DNA of 14,067 nt. It comes from Planctomycetota bacterium (lineage in GTDB: Bacteria; Planctomycetota; SZUA-567). This document shows positions 1 to 6,964 of the stretch, piece after piece. Every line of letters begins with the position of its first letter. Within the stretch, counting starts at the first letter, position 1. Position numbers and translations under genes: made by a program. The DNA lies in contig JAITKH010000131.1 of NCBI GenBank assembly GCA_031278535.1, forward strand, positions 1 through 14,067, written 5' to 3'. The notes below the pieces were generated by a model. That model ran no database searches and was not told the origin of the DNA. It saw nothing but the letters and a program-made list of their open reading frames with translations.

Positions 1-407
1 CTGTCGGCTTGCGCGCCCACATCGGCAACGCCCGATCCACTGGCCATGTTCAGCGACCCCGCGCCGGAAATCGCGCCCAAAAGCCTTTGAGTCGCTTTCT
101 GTCTGAAAACCAGCGTGCCGCCGGCGCCGATTTCGATCATGCCGGAGTATTGGTAGGAACCGTCATCGAGGCCGAAGAAGCCTCCGCCGGAAAGCGTCAC
201 CATCGAGTTGTCACGCACGCGGATGCCGATTGAGCCCCCGCTCGAAGCCGCCGTCAGCGTCGCGGTGGTTCCGGAAGCGGGATACTCCACCCACTCCTGC
301 CCGCCACACCCATCCTCCACCAGGGTCGCCGATGAAAAGCAAAGCGCGGCGGCGAACAGGGCATTGAGCAGGGCAAAGAATTTTCTCCGGCGGAGCGAAA
401 AAGGCAT
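1..407 (-). CDS. Probable autotransporter-type surface protein, N-terminal part (runs off left edge)
   Basis: The frame stays open from an ATG at 407 to the left edge (135 codons visible). It begins with a clear Sec signal peptide: basic n-region (RRRK, residues 6-9), hydrophobic core (about 10-24) and a likely cleavage after SSA at residue 27. The exported part is rich in Gly, Ser, Thr and Ala, with short alternating stretches such as TLTAASSGGSIGIRV, VTLSGGGFFG and SGAGSLNMASGSG. This composition is typical of beta-helical passenger domains of autotransporters and related adhesins. A GGAAGGG ribosome-binding site lies about 6 nt before the ATG. No C-terminal barrel can be seen because the gene is cut, so the autotransporter class is inferred from composition and signal peptide only. 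A single cysteine pair (CGGQE region, near residue 34) follows the cleavage site. Function and substrate are unknown. Confidence 0.65.
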   Translation of the reverse strand, partial: MPFSLRRRKFFALLNALFAAALCFSSATLVEDGCGGQEWVEYPASGTTATLTAASSGGSIGIRVRDNSMVTLSGGGFFGLDDGSYQYSGMIEIGAGGTLVFRQKATQRLLGAISGAGSLNMASGSGVADVGAQAD

Positions 408-593
408 CGCTAACCCTTCCGCTCGATCAGCGCCGCAGCCAGGATGGCGTGAGACCTTCTCGGGCCGCGCGCGTCGCGTTTCGCGGGGAATGGCGGGCGA
501 ATGCCGCGGAGGAAGGCGAAAACAGCGATGAAAACCGGGATATGCCCGGGGCGATTACGAAGCCGCCGTGGGGTACCGGCCGCTTGAAGGTAT

Positions 594-604
594 GGGGGGG
601 GGGG
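594..604. repeat. Homopolymeric tract of 11 G (11 C on the minus strand)
   Basis: Eleven consecutive G residues, about 190 bp upstream of the start of the signal-peptide protein that reads leftward. Long G/C tracts near surface-protein genes are known phase-variation sites in several Gram-negative bacteria. Here the tract is upstream of the start codon, so any effect would be on transcription or on an upstream leader. It is also a likely place for sequencing or assembly length errors. Confidence 0.7.
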
Positions 605-759
605 AAGCGAGTGCGACGCTCGACGCCATGAACAATAACCGCCTCCCCAGGGGTTCGCAGGACGGGTACGGCCCGGCGCCGCCGCGCCGGTTATGTAATG
701 CGAGCCGTCAACCTCGCCGCCGGCTTGAGTGGTAACGGGAGTGCCGGAACCGGGAGGGA

Positions 760-794
760 GGGCATGAAGGCCCCTCCGCCCGGCCATCATGCCC
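760..794. other. Strong imperfect hairpin (inverted repeat)
   Basis: GGGCATGA (760-767) pairs perfectly with TCATGCCC (787-794). After one A/A mismatch the stem continues with GGCC (769-772) to GGCC (782-785), leaving a 9-nt C-rich loop. No T tract follows directly on either strand, so it is not a standard intrinsic terminator. The plus-strand downstream sequence becomes AT-rich after about 10 nt. It could be a structured RNA element or a palindromic repeat unit. Confidence 0.5.
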
Positions 795-1136
795 CTGGCC
801 CCAAGATTAATTATTCTATTGTGGGATAAGTGGTTGCGATAACAATCGGGCGGCCTTCGCGAATTCTCCCGCCCGACGGGCAGCGGGCCAATCCGTACCG
901 TCCGCCTTGGCGCTTCCGGACGCATAGGCATGCATCTCCTCCTTGAGATGATTGCTGACGGTAAAAAACGAACAAACCGATTTTTTTCATCCATGATACC
1001 AAATCGACCTGTTTCGAATTATTGAAAACTCACCTCCCCATTTCAAGAGAATTATTGCCTTTCCGATACACGTTGAAGCTATCTTCGCCGCGGCATACGA
1101 CAAAAATTGATTGGATTCGAGGTACCGCGGTGTGAT

Positions 1137-1307
1137 ATGGAGACAAGGCCACGCCGGCGGAAGCGAAGTTTTGCGCATTTCCCGTCAGGCGAGGCGGCCG
1201 TGATAGGCAGGCATGCCGATTGCTCCATCTGCGTTCCCGACCCCAAGACCGGCCGCAATCACGCCGAAATCATCCCGGACGTCGACGGGCGGTACGCCTT
1301 GCGGGAT
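1137..1307 (+). pseudogene. FHA-domain remnant
   Basis: From an ATG at 1137 (frame open from a TTG at 1107) the translation contains GEAAVIGRHADCSICVPDP followed by KTGRNHAEI. This is the forkhead-associated (FHA) pattern of GR-x(3)-C-x-I-x-V-x-D and an R-x-H-A-x-I strand, which binds phosphothreonine peptides in intact proteins. The canonical Ser before R-x-H is Gly here. The domain breaks off after YALRD (1307), where the expected S-x-NG loop and last strands should follow. The same frame continues with Arg/Pro-rich non-domain sequence and happens to run into the histone-like gene. I read this as the front half of a decayed FHA gene. No good ribosome-binding site is seen. Confidence 0.45.
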
Positions 1308-1605
1308 CGTCGTCAGCCTCCCCGAAGATCCCTTCCCTGTTCGCTACGGCGCCGCTCGGCCCGGTCCGGACGCCGTGCACCGCCCGGAACATTTCAATCA
1401 ACTTCTTCCGGGGCGGGTGCTGCGCCAGCTTCTGGCGAAGCGGCGCAGCCGGACCACCAGCCTCCGGCAACGATGCCGCAATGCATCCAGGACATTCAGC
1501 GCCCGAAACAAATCTGTCGTATTTTCGTACAGGAGTTTTCGCTCCTTTCCAGGTTGCCGGACCGTCTCCAAAGGGCGGCCCGACATGGCGCATTCCGCCT
1601 TTTTC
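1308..1605. other. Degraded stretch between the FHA remnant and the histone-like gene
   Basis: No intact gene is visible. On the minus strand two neighbouring frames give protein-like pieces (KLLYENTTDLFRALNVLDAL near 1545-1485, then LRQKLAQHPPRKKLIEMF near 1450-1395), which could be a frameshifted gene remnant reading leftward. No family was recognised, and chance cannot be excluded. Confidence 0.3.
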
Positions 1606-1634
1606 TTGACTGGATTGAGGCGATGGTGTACGTT
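1606..1634 (+). promoter_or_regulatory. Candidate sigma-70-type promoter for the histone-like gene
   Basis: TTGACT (1606-1611), 17-nt spacer, TACGTT (1629-1634). The -35 matches consensus at five of six positions; the -10 has the key T, A and final T. It would start transcription near 1641, giving a leader of about 45 nt before the ATG at 1686. Confidence 0.4.
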
Positions 1635-1685
1635 ATCCCAAAATCATCCGGCGGCATATCGTCGCCGGAACATGGGAGGAAAACA

Positions 1686-1973
1686 ATGGCGGGAACCGCG
1701 AAGAAGACCGCCGGCGGGAAGCCGGCGGCCAGAAAGACAACCACAACAAAGACAGCCGCACCCAAGGCGCCAGCTAAAAAGCCGGTCGCTACGGCATCGG
1801 CGAAGAGGCCGGCAGCCAAAGCAGCCAGGCCGTCTGTCCGGAAACCCGCCGCCAAGGCAGCAGCAGCCGTCGCGAAAAAGAGCGGCGCCAAAACGCCGGC
1901 CAAAAAGCCGACCGTGAAGAAGGCGGCAGCCAGGCCGGCCGCGGGAAAATCCGGCATTAAGGCGCCATTTTAG
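1686..1973 (+). CDS. Histone H1-like Lys/Ala/Pro-rich DNA-binding protein
   Basis: A 95-aa protein made almost only of Ala (about 31), Lys (21), Pro, Thr, Gly and Arg (5), with no Asp or Glu at all. Short degenerate AAKKP / KPAAKAA / PAKKP units recur throughout. This is the composition of the C-terminal tail of eukaryotic histone H1 and of bacterial H1-like proteins (chlamydial Hc2, AlgP-type tails), which bind DNA non-specifically and may compact the nucleoid. It is expected to be disordered and strongly basic. GGGAGGA lies 5-7 nt before the ATG, which fixes the start even though the frame is open far upstream. It stands alone, between a degraded region and a pseudogene. A low-complexity product of this kind could also bind RNA or polyanions. 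Confidence 0.75.
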   Translation: MAGTAKKTAGGKPAARKTTTTKTAAPKAPAKKPVATASAKRPAAKAARPSVRKPAAKAAAAVAKKSGAKTPAKKPTVKKAAARPAAGKSGIKAPF

Positions 1974-2155
1974 AAAAGCCGGCAGATCCTATGCCCAAAC
2001 AAGAGTGGTTGCCGGTGAATCCAGGGTAAGTATTGACGGTAATTGCCTCTCTGATTGAAGGCTTCACCGAAAACCGCTTCGGAATGGGTATGAATCCGGT
2101 TGCAGGCAAAAAAGGCCGGGCCAGACAGCAGTCCAATGCGGACGTTCGTAGTGGA

Positions 2156-2506
2156 TTATTCGGCCTCTTCCTCTTCGGCATCACCGCCATTGCCGCCGGT
2201 GATGGCGGTTTGTTCGTTGTCTTGCTGCCAGAACTCCCAGCTGTTGGAGACGCCCTTGCGGCCAAGCTTCTGTTCCCTGGCGGCTCGAGTCATTGCCCCA
2301 GTGAACAAGTCGCGGATTTCCCCGCTGGTGGAACCGCTGGCTTGGCATGGTACCGCGCCCCGCAATAACCGGCGTAGAGGCGCATCCCGATCTCCTGCCA
2401 CTCGCACCCGATGCGCCGTTGGTAGGGTTCGTCTGGCCGCCAGGTACCGTCGCGGCGGTAGCCGGAGCGGCGCCTCGTGTTCCGTAAACGCCAAATCTTT
2501 GGACAT
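2156..2506 (-). pseudogene. Small gene of unknown family broken by two frameshifts
   Basis: Reading leftward, good protein-like sequence jumps frame twice. MSKDLAFTEHEAP starts at 2506. A second frame continues with GYRRDGTWRPDEPYQRRIG and EWQEIGMRLYAGYCGARYHA. A shift near 2335 then leads to GEIRDLFTGAMTRAAREQ and SNSWEFWQQDNEQTAITGG, and an acidic tail of five Glu within seven residues before the TAA at 2158-2156. Joined, the pieces give a protein of roughly 115 residues rich in Trp, Tyr and charged residues. I do not recognise the family. None of the frames alone gives a sensible protein and no ribosome-binding site precedes 2506, which supports decay rather than a sequencing slip. Confidence 0.45.
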
Positions 2507-2551
2507 ATGCCGGAGGCCGCTTGAAATTGCGCTTTTCGCCGGGGAAGCTTT

Positions 2552-2581
2552 TTCACAATTCCAATCCGCAATGCGTATAAT
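2552..2581 (+). promoter_or_regulatory. Candidate promoter upstream of the substrate-binding-protein operon (distal)
   Basis: TTCACA (2552-2557), 18-nt spacer, TATAAT (2576-2581): five of six and six of six matches to the sigma-70 consensus. It points toward the operon at 2676 and would give a leader of roughly 90 nt. It lies beside the start of the broken minus-strand gene. Confidence 0.45.
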
Positions 2582-2638
2582 CAAGAGGAATTTTAAGGCG
2601 TAGTCCCTGTCACCTTTTTTCGGCCGGCTCGAAAACGT

Positions 2639-2667
2639 TTGTCTTTTTTTTCGGGATCATATACAAT
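2639..2667 (+). promoter_or_regulatory. Candidate promoter immediately before the operon, with an 8-T run spanning its -35/spacer
   Basis: TTGTCT (2639-2644), 17-nt spacer, TACAAT (2662-2667). A run of eight T (2644-2651) forms the last base of the -35 and the first seven spacer bases, so slippage in the run would change promoter spacing. Transcription would begin at about 2674-2676, on top of the ATG at 2676, implying a leaderless mRNA. No Shine-Dalgarno sequence precedes that ATG. Confidence 0.5.
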
Positions 2668-2675
2668 TTAAGCCC

Positions 2676-3728
2676 ATGCGTACCTTCACCCGTGCGGAAC
2701 GCTTGTCGTTGCTTGCGCTTTTTGTGTTTTTCCTGTTCGCCCTTTTCTCACCCCCCCCGGAAGGGGCGGAGAAAAAACGCGTCGGCTATATCGAAGCCGG
2801 CCCGTTCTGGCTCTTCAGCCGAACCTGCGGAGCCATCCGGGATGCCTTGGCTGGAAACCCGCGTTTCAGCGTCGAATACCCGGAGGAACTCCACGTCAGC
2901 CCGGGCTGGGACGCGCCGCCCGGGAAACTGGACGATCTCGCCCGGGCGTTGCAGGAGAGGGACGACGTCGATTTGATCATCGCCGGCGGCACCGCCGCCA
3001 TCCGTTCGCTCCTGCGGGTCAATCCCGGCCGCATTCCCATCATCGGCATCGGGATGGCCGATCCCCTGGCGGCGGGAGTCGTGAAGAGCGTCGACGATTC
3101 CGGCGTCGACAATTTCACCTGCGAGGTCATACCCGATCGCTGGATGCAGATGGTGAGGGTGTTCCACGACGTCGTCGGCTTCAAGCGCCTGGGCGTGCTG
3201 CTCCCCCCCGGCCCGGAAGGCAGGTTCTACTCGGGGATCGACGCCGTGCTGGCGGTGGGGGATGAACTGGATTTCGCCGTCCTCATCGGCGAAATTCCCG
3301 ATGAAAGCGTCCAAAGCTGCGCCGGCGGCATCGACTGGCTGGCCGGGCAAAAGGCCGACGCCTTCTTCATCGGCCCCCTGCTTGGATTCGACTGGGAGCA
3401 AGGCGATCCGGAATTCCTCCTCGACCGCCTCAACCGCGTGCACAAGCTGCCCACTTTCGCGCGGGACGGCTCGATTTTTGTCCAGGGAGGGGCGCTGCTG
3501 GGCTTCGCGACCTGGGATTTTTCCCGCGACGGCAGACGGCTGGCGGAAAAGGCGGTCCGCATCTTCGACGGGGAAAAACCCCGGTCCATTCCCATGCGGG
3601 CCGTGGTCGAACCGCTTATCGCCATCAATCTCCAGACCGCGATGGAAATCGATTTCGATCTGCCTTTTGACGTGCTGATTGCCGCGGATGAGATTTATGT
3701 CGAAAGCGAACACCCCAAGCTCGAATAG
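2676..3728 (+). CDS. ABC-type periplasmic substrate-binding protein (COG2984/TrpX-like family)
   Basis: A 350-aa exported protein. Residues 1-31 form a signal peptide (RTFTRAER, then a long Leu/Phe core). The mature part has the two-lobed pattern of the ABC_sub_bind family (COG2984): VGYIEAGPFWLFSR at the start of lobe 1, DVDLIIAGGTAAIRSLL and IPIIGIGMADPLAAGVV near 98-136, and FKRLGVLLPPGP opening lobe 2 (169-180). The family-typical end is GGALLGFATWDFSRDGRRLA followed by a GEKPRSIPM segment (271-307). Members bind small ligands, in some cases aromatic amino acids; the ligand here cannot be told. No ABC permease or ATPase gene is adjacent, so it is an orphan. It heads the operon and overlaps the next gene by 32 bp, which suggests it works with the sensor-MFS protein. 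C8 (2751-2758) lies at the signal-peptide end. The ATG has no ribosome-binding site. Confidence 0.85.
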   Translation: MRTFTRAERLSLLALFVFFLFALFSPPPEGAEKKRVGYIEAGPFWLFSRTCGAIRDALAGNPRFSVEYPEELHVSPGWDAPPGKLDDLARALQERDDVDLIIAGGTAAIRSLLRVNPGRIPIIGIGMADPLAAGVVKSVDDSGVDNFTCEVIPDRWMQMVRVFHDVVGFKRLGVLLPPGPEGRFYSGIDAVLAVGDELDFAVLIGEIPDESVQSCAGGIDWLAGQKADAFFIGPLLGFDWEQGDPEFLLDRLNRVHKLPTFARDGSIFVQGGALLGFATWDFSRDGRRLAEKAVRIFDGEKPRSIPMRAVVEPLIAINLQTAMEIDFDLPFDVLIAADEIYVESEHPKLE

Positions 3729-6078
3729 CCGGGGCTCGGCGACGCGCCTCTCCGCCCCGGTCCTGGCGCTGTTCGTCGCGGCATCCGGATTCATGCTCTT
3801 TCTTTCCTCGGGAACGCTGGCGGAATTGGCCCGGCGCGTCCACCTCTCCGCCTACCGGCGGCTGGGGGAGCGGGTTCGTGTCTCCGTCGAACGGGGATTG
3901 CGCTTCGGCCGCCCGCTGGAGGGGTATGCGGGGCTGACCGGTCAACTGGACAACGCCAGGAGCATGGCCGGCGGCATCGATGGCATGGCGGTCGTCGATG
4001 CCCGGGGAAACCCGGTTGCGGTTTCAGGAACAGCGCTCTCCGGCGAACGGTTCCGCCATCTCCCCATGCCCGGAGAAACGGGCGAACTGGAATGGAGCGA
4101 GGCCGGAGGCCGGCTGATCCTGGCCATGCCGCTGACCGGCAGGGCGAAACGGCTGGAGGGATACCTGATTCTCCTGGCGGATCAGGCGCGCGTCCGCATG
4201 GAGCAGGAGCGGTTCTGGGAGCTCAGCCTGGCCGCGCTCGCCGCCCTGACCGCGGTTCTCGCGATCGGGCTGTTCATCCGGGCGTCCGGGATCGCCGGCG
4301 TCACGGGGGAAAAACGGTTCGCGGATCACCTGCGTCGGCTGTGCCTGATCGCGGCGGGCGGCGGTCAAATCCTTTACTGCCTCCTGCTCATGTGGTTTTT
4401 CGCGGACGCGCTTTCCAACGCCGAAAAAGCGAAAATCGCCGTCACCGCCAGGACGGCCGTTTGGGATCTGGAACGCCTCGCCGGTAAGGGTCTGCGCCCC
4501 GGACAGATCAGGGGCATCGAATCGTACCTTGGGGAAATCCTCCGGGACAATCCGGAAATCCTCGCCGTGAGCTTGGCCGAGGAAGGCCGGACGGTGACGG
4601 CCGGCGAACCGCCGCCGCTCGCCCCGCCGCTGGAAAGCCGTCCGATCGGCCCCCATGACCAGGGCCGCCCCCCGGATGGACGCGAAGCGGCCAGACTGGA
4701 TTTTTGGATGAATCCGGCCGGTGTCCGCGGCGGCTTGTGGTCGATCGGAAGGAATCTGGCCACCGCCCTTGCCATCACCCTTCTCCTGCTCAAAGAAATG
4801 GCGCTGTTCGCCATTCCGGGCGGAAGGGCGGGATTCGGCCGGAACGCCCTTTTCGTCAGGACCGAAGCCGAAGACTCCGGAGCCGGCGCGGCGCGCATGG
4901 TGGCGTTCGCTTTTTTTTTCGCCTACGACATGTCGATGTCCTTCGTCCCGCTCTTCTCCGCGTCCCTTCCCGGGGGGATCTGGTCTCTCCCGAAATCCGT
5001 CGTCCAGGCCCTGCCCCTGACGCTGGAGGCGACGGCGGCGGGCGCGGGAACGCTACTGGCCGGGTATCGCCTGTTCGGCGCCGGCCTGATGGCACGGATC
5101 CGGGTCGGGATCGGCGCCGCCGCCTTTGGCTCGCTCCTGTCCTGGCTGGCGAACAGCCCTCCGTCCTTTTGTGCCGCCCGCCTGGTTGCCGGTTTCGGTT
5201 TCGGCATGTTCTTCATGTCCTCCCAGGCCGCCCTGATCAAGGGAGAGGGGCGGGCCGGGCGCCTGGGGGATCTGTATTCGGGCATCCTTTCCGGCAGCCT
5301 GTGCGGCATGGCCGGGGGAGCGATGGCGGCGGAACTGCTCGGGTTCGGACGCGTCTTCGCGGTGTCCGCCGCCGCGTTTCTCCCCGCTCTCCTTATCGCG
5401 GGGCGCGGCCTTCCCGACGAGGGGGACGCCGCCGCATCCGCTCCCGCCGACACCCGTCCGACAGCGGTTTCCCGGCGCGGACAGCCGCACTTTTTCCTTT
5501 CCTTCGATTTTCTCGGCCAAGTGGCCATGATCGCCGTCCCGGCGGCGATGATTCTGGCGGGACTGGTCTACTATTCGATCCCCGTGCTTCTGGAACGGAC
5601 GGGGACGGCGCAGGGCGACATCGGCCGCGTATTGATGCTGCACGGCCTCGGCGTCATCCTGGCCGGGCCCGTCCTGGGAAGACTGGCGGACGCGGGGCGG
5701 AATTATCCGTTGTGGATCGCCCTTTCCGGAGGGCTGGGCGCACTCGCGGTATTCCTTGTCCGGCTGTGGCCTTCCCTGCCTGCCTACGCCCTGGCGACGG
5801 CTGTCTGTGGACTCGGATCCGCGATGCTGAACGCGAGCGGCATGGCCCGCATCGCCGGGCTCGCCGCCGCCAGGGGCCTGGCCGCCGACATGGCGGGCGG
5901 GGTGTACCGTTTCGCCGAGCGCCTGGGCCAGATGCTTGGCCCGGTTGTCTTCGGATTCCTCATCGCCCGGAACGCCGGAGGAGGACTCCTCTGGCTGGGC
6001 GCGATTACCCTGGCCGGGGCGGCGATCTTTTTCGTCGCGCACGGAAACGCCTCCGTTTCGCAAAGCGAAAAGAACTGA
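3697..6078 (+). CDS. Membrane protein: two extracytoplasmic sensor-like modules fused to an MFS transporter
   Basis: A 793-aa inner-membrane protein. Residues 20-45 are a first membrane helix, about 46-172 an extracytoplasmic module with a Cache/PAS-like strand pattern (GMAVVDARGNPVAVSG at 96-111), and 174-195 a second helix. Residues 214-238 form a third helix, 239-345 a second module (ILAVSLAEEGRTVTAG at 288-303), and 350-372 a fourth helix. From about 398 to 782 there are some 12 hydrophobic segments with MFS features, including a motif-A-like GPVLGRLADAGR at 657-668. An ATG at 3697 with a weak GGATGAG 5-6 nt upstream is preferred; in-frame TTG 3679 and ATG 3688 are alternatives. It overlaps the binding-protein gene by 32 bp. 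A nine-T run (4911-4919) encodes the first MFS helix. The fusion suggests ligand-controlled transport or a transporter used as a receptor; substrate unknown. Confidence 0.75.
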   Translation: MSKANTPSSNSRGSATRLSAPVLALFVAASGFMLFLSSGTLAELARRVHLSAYRRLGERVRVSVERGLRFGRPLEGYAGLTGQLDNARSMAGGIDGMAVVDARGNPVAVSGTALSGERFRHLPMPGETGELEWSEAGGRLILAMPLTGRAKRLEGYLILLADQARVRMEQERFWELSLAALAALTAVLAIGLFIRASGIAGVTGEKRFADHLRRLCLIAAGGGQILYCLLLMWFFADALSNAEKAKIAVTARTAVWDLERLAGKGLRPGQIRGIESYLGEILRDNPEILAVSLAEEGRTVTAGEPPPLAPPLESRPIGPHDQGRPPDGREAARLDFWMNPAGVRGGLWSIGRNLATALAITLLLLKEMALFAIPGGRAGFGRNALFVRTEAEDSGAGAARMVAFAFFFAYDMSMSFVPLFSASLPGGIWSLPKSVVQALPLTLEATAAGAGTLLAGYRLFGAGLMARIRVGIGAAAFGSLLSWLANSPPSFCAARLVAGFGFGMFFMSSQAALIKGEGRAGRLGDLYSGILSGSLCGMAGGAMAAELLGFGRVFAVSAAAFLPALLIAGRGLPDEGDAAASAPADTRPTAVSRRGQPHFFLSFDFLGQVAMIAVPAAMILAGLVYYSIPVLLERTGTAQGDIGRVLMLHGLGVILAGPVLGRLADAGRNYPLWIALSGGLGALAVFLVRLWPSLPAYALATAVCGLGSAMLNASGMARIAGLAAARGLAADMAGGVYRFAERLGQMLGPVVFGFLIARNAGGGLLWLGAITLAGAAIFFVAHGNASVSQSEKN

Positions 6079-6097
6079 GAAAAGAGGATGGAAATAG

Positions 6098-6964
6098 ATG
6101 CGGATACTGCTCCTGTCCAAGGCCGATCTGTTCGGCAATTGCATTCTCAACCGCCTTGTGCCGGCGTTGCGTCGGGATAACGAGCTGGCGATCTGCCTTT
6201 CGGACCGGATTTTCCGGAACGAGCGGGGTTTTTCCGATATCGACCGCTACATGTACTATACCAGGGATTTGCTTTTGGACCGGCTTTTCCCCGCTCTCGA
6301 CGGCGATCCGCGATGGAAGCCTGGCGGGAAGCTTCTCAGCTTCGCCGCGCTGGGCGAAAAGCACGGCATTCCTATGACCCCGCTCGGGGGGAACATCGAA
6401 CTCGCGCGCCAAGCGACAAGAGAAATCGCCGCGGAATTCCGCCCCGAGGTCGTCTTTTGCTGCCGGCACGACTTCATCGTTCCGCCCGACGTTTTCGAGC
6501 CCGTCATGTTCGGCGCCTACAACCTCCATTCCGGCGCCGTCCCGCATTACCGGGGTCCTTTCTGTTCCTTCTGGTCGATGATGAACCACGACGAACTGGT
6601 GGGATGCTCGCTCCATACCCTGAAAGAAAAGGTCGATACCGGCGATGTCGTCGACACCGCCTGGGTGAAAGCCGACTACTCGTCCCCCCTCGTCTCCAAC
6701 CTCCTGAATATCTATTCGGCGGGGGTGGGAATGTTTCTCGGGCACTGGAAACGCATTCGGCGGGGCCCCCTGCCCGGCATGCCCCAGACTCCCGATTCCG
6801 GTACTTATTTTCCCCAGCCCGACGCCGCCGATTGCGGAAAATTCGCGCGCCGGGGCGGATGCCTGGCCAACGCAGAAAGGTGCGGGGAGATTCTGGAGCA
6901 GTACCTTCCTCCCGGCGTTCGCCTGGAGGAGGCGATTCCGGATTGGAAATGGAAAGAAGCATGA
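6098..6964 (+). CDS. 10-formyl-THF-dependent formyltransferase family protein
   Basis: A 288-aa cytoplasmic enzyme of the formyl transferase fold (PurN / Fmt / sugar formyltransferase superfamily). The catalytic region is clear: YNLHSGAVPHYRG (141-153) supplies Asn142 and His144, and the KVDTGDVVDTA segment (178-188) supplies Asp180, matching the Asn-His-Asp triad of the family. The Rossmann-like N-terminus opens with RILLLSKADLFGNCIL. At 288 aa it is shorter than a complete Met-tRNA formyltransferase, and the last 70 residues do not resemble the usual Fmt C-terminal domain, so a small-molecule or sugar-amine formylating role seems likelier than tRNA modification. AGAGGA lies 9 nt before the ATG, 19 nt after the preceding stop. 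Its TGA overlaps the next ATG (ATGA). The acceptor substrate is unknown. Confidence 0.8.
   Translation: MRILLLSKADLFGNCILNRLVPALRRDNELAICLSDRIFRNERGFSDIDRYMYYTRDLLLDRLFPALDGDPRWKPGGKLLSFAALGEKHGIPMTPLGGNIELARQATREIAAEFRPEVVFCCRHDFIVPPDVFEPVMFGAYNLHSGAVPHYRGPFCSFWSMMNHDELVGCSLHTLKEKVDTGDVVDTAWVKADYSSPLVSNLLNIYSAGVGMFLGHWKRIRRGPLPGMPQTPDSGTYFPQPDAADCGKFARRGGCLANAERCGEILEQYLPPGVRLEEAIPDWKWKEA

Larger units (their letters stand above)
408..1136. other. Intergenic or degraded stretch without a convincing gene
   Basis: About 730 bases upstream of the surface-protein gene. Short open frames exist on both strands, including a 194-codon one on the minus strand ending at 410. Their products are rich in Arg, Pro and Gly with no domain or hydrophobic pattern, as expected from chance frames in GC-rich DNA. 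Real landmarks are an 11-G tract (594-604) and a hairpin (760-794). The 980-1110 part is clearly AT-richer than its surroundings and could hold promoters, but I see no confident -35/-10 pair. Confidence 0.5.

Noticed and set aside
410..994. 194-codon minus-strand open frame ending 2 nt before the surface-protein ATG
   Set aside because: The position is attractive and its last 40 codons look plausible, but the N-terminal two-thirds has no coding character and spans the C11 tract and the hairpin.
1107..1973. Single 288-codon fusion of an FHA domain and the histone-like tail
   Set aside because: The middle is non-domain Arg/Pro/Ser sequence, and a strong ribosome-binding site and promoter-like site sit directly before ATG 1686; decay of the FHA part is simpler.
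2033..2368. 111-codon plus-strand open frame
   Set aside because: Antisense to the protein-like pieces of the frameshifted gene and lacking a ribosome-binding site.
2604..2640. Mobile-element end signature in the tagTCCCTGTCACC-like stretch
   Set aside because: It looked like a repeat end, but no inverted partner or target duplication could be found nearby.
2748..3794. 348-codon open frame on the minus strand
   Set aside because: It mirrors the binding-protein gene in antisense. Its product is His/Asp/Ala-rich without a domain, as GC-rich antisense frames usually are.
4704..6377. 557-codon plus-strand open frame in a second frame of the MFS gene
   Set aside because: Very Arg/Gly/Pro-rich, with no hydrophobic pattern; the overlapping MFS frame has clear membrane segments.
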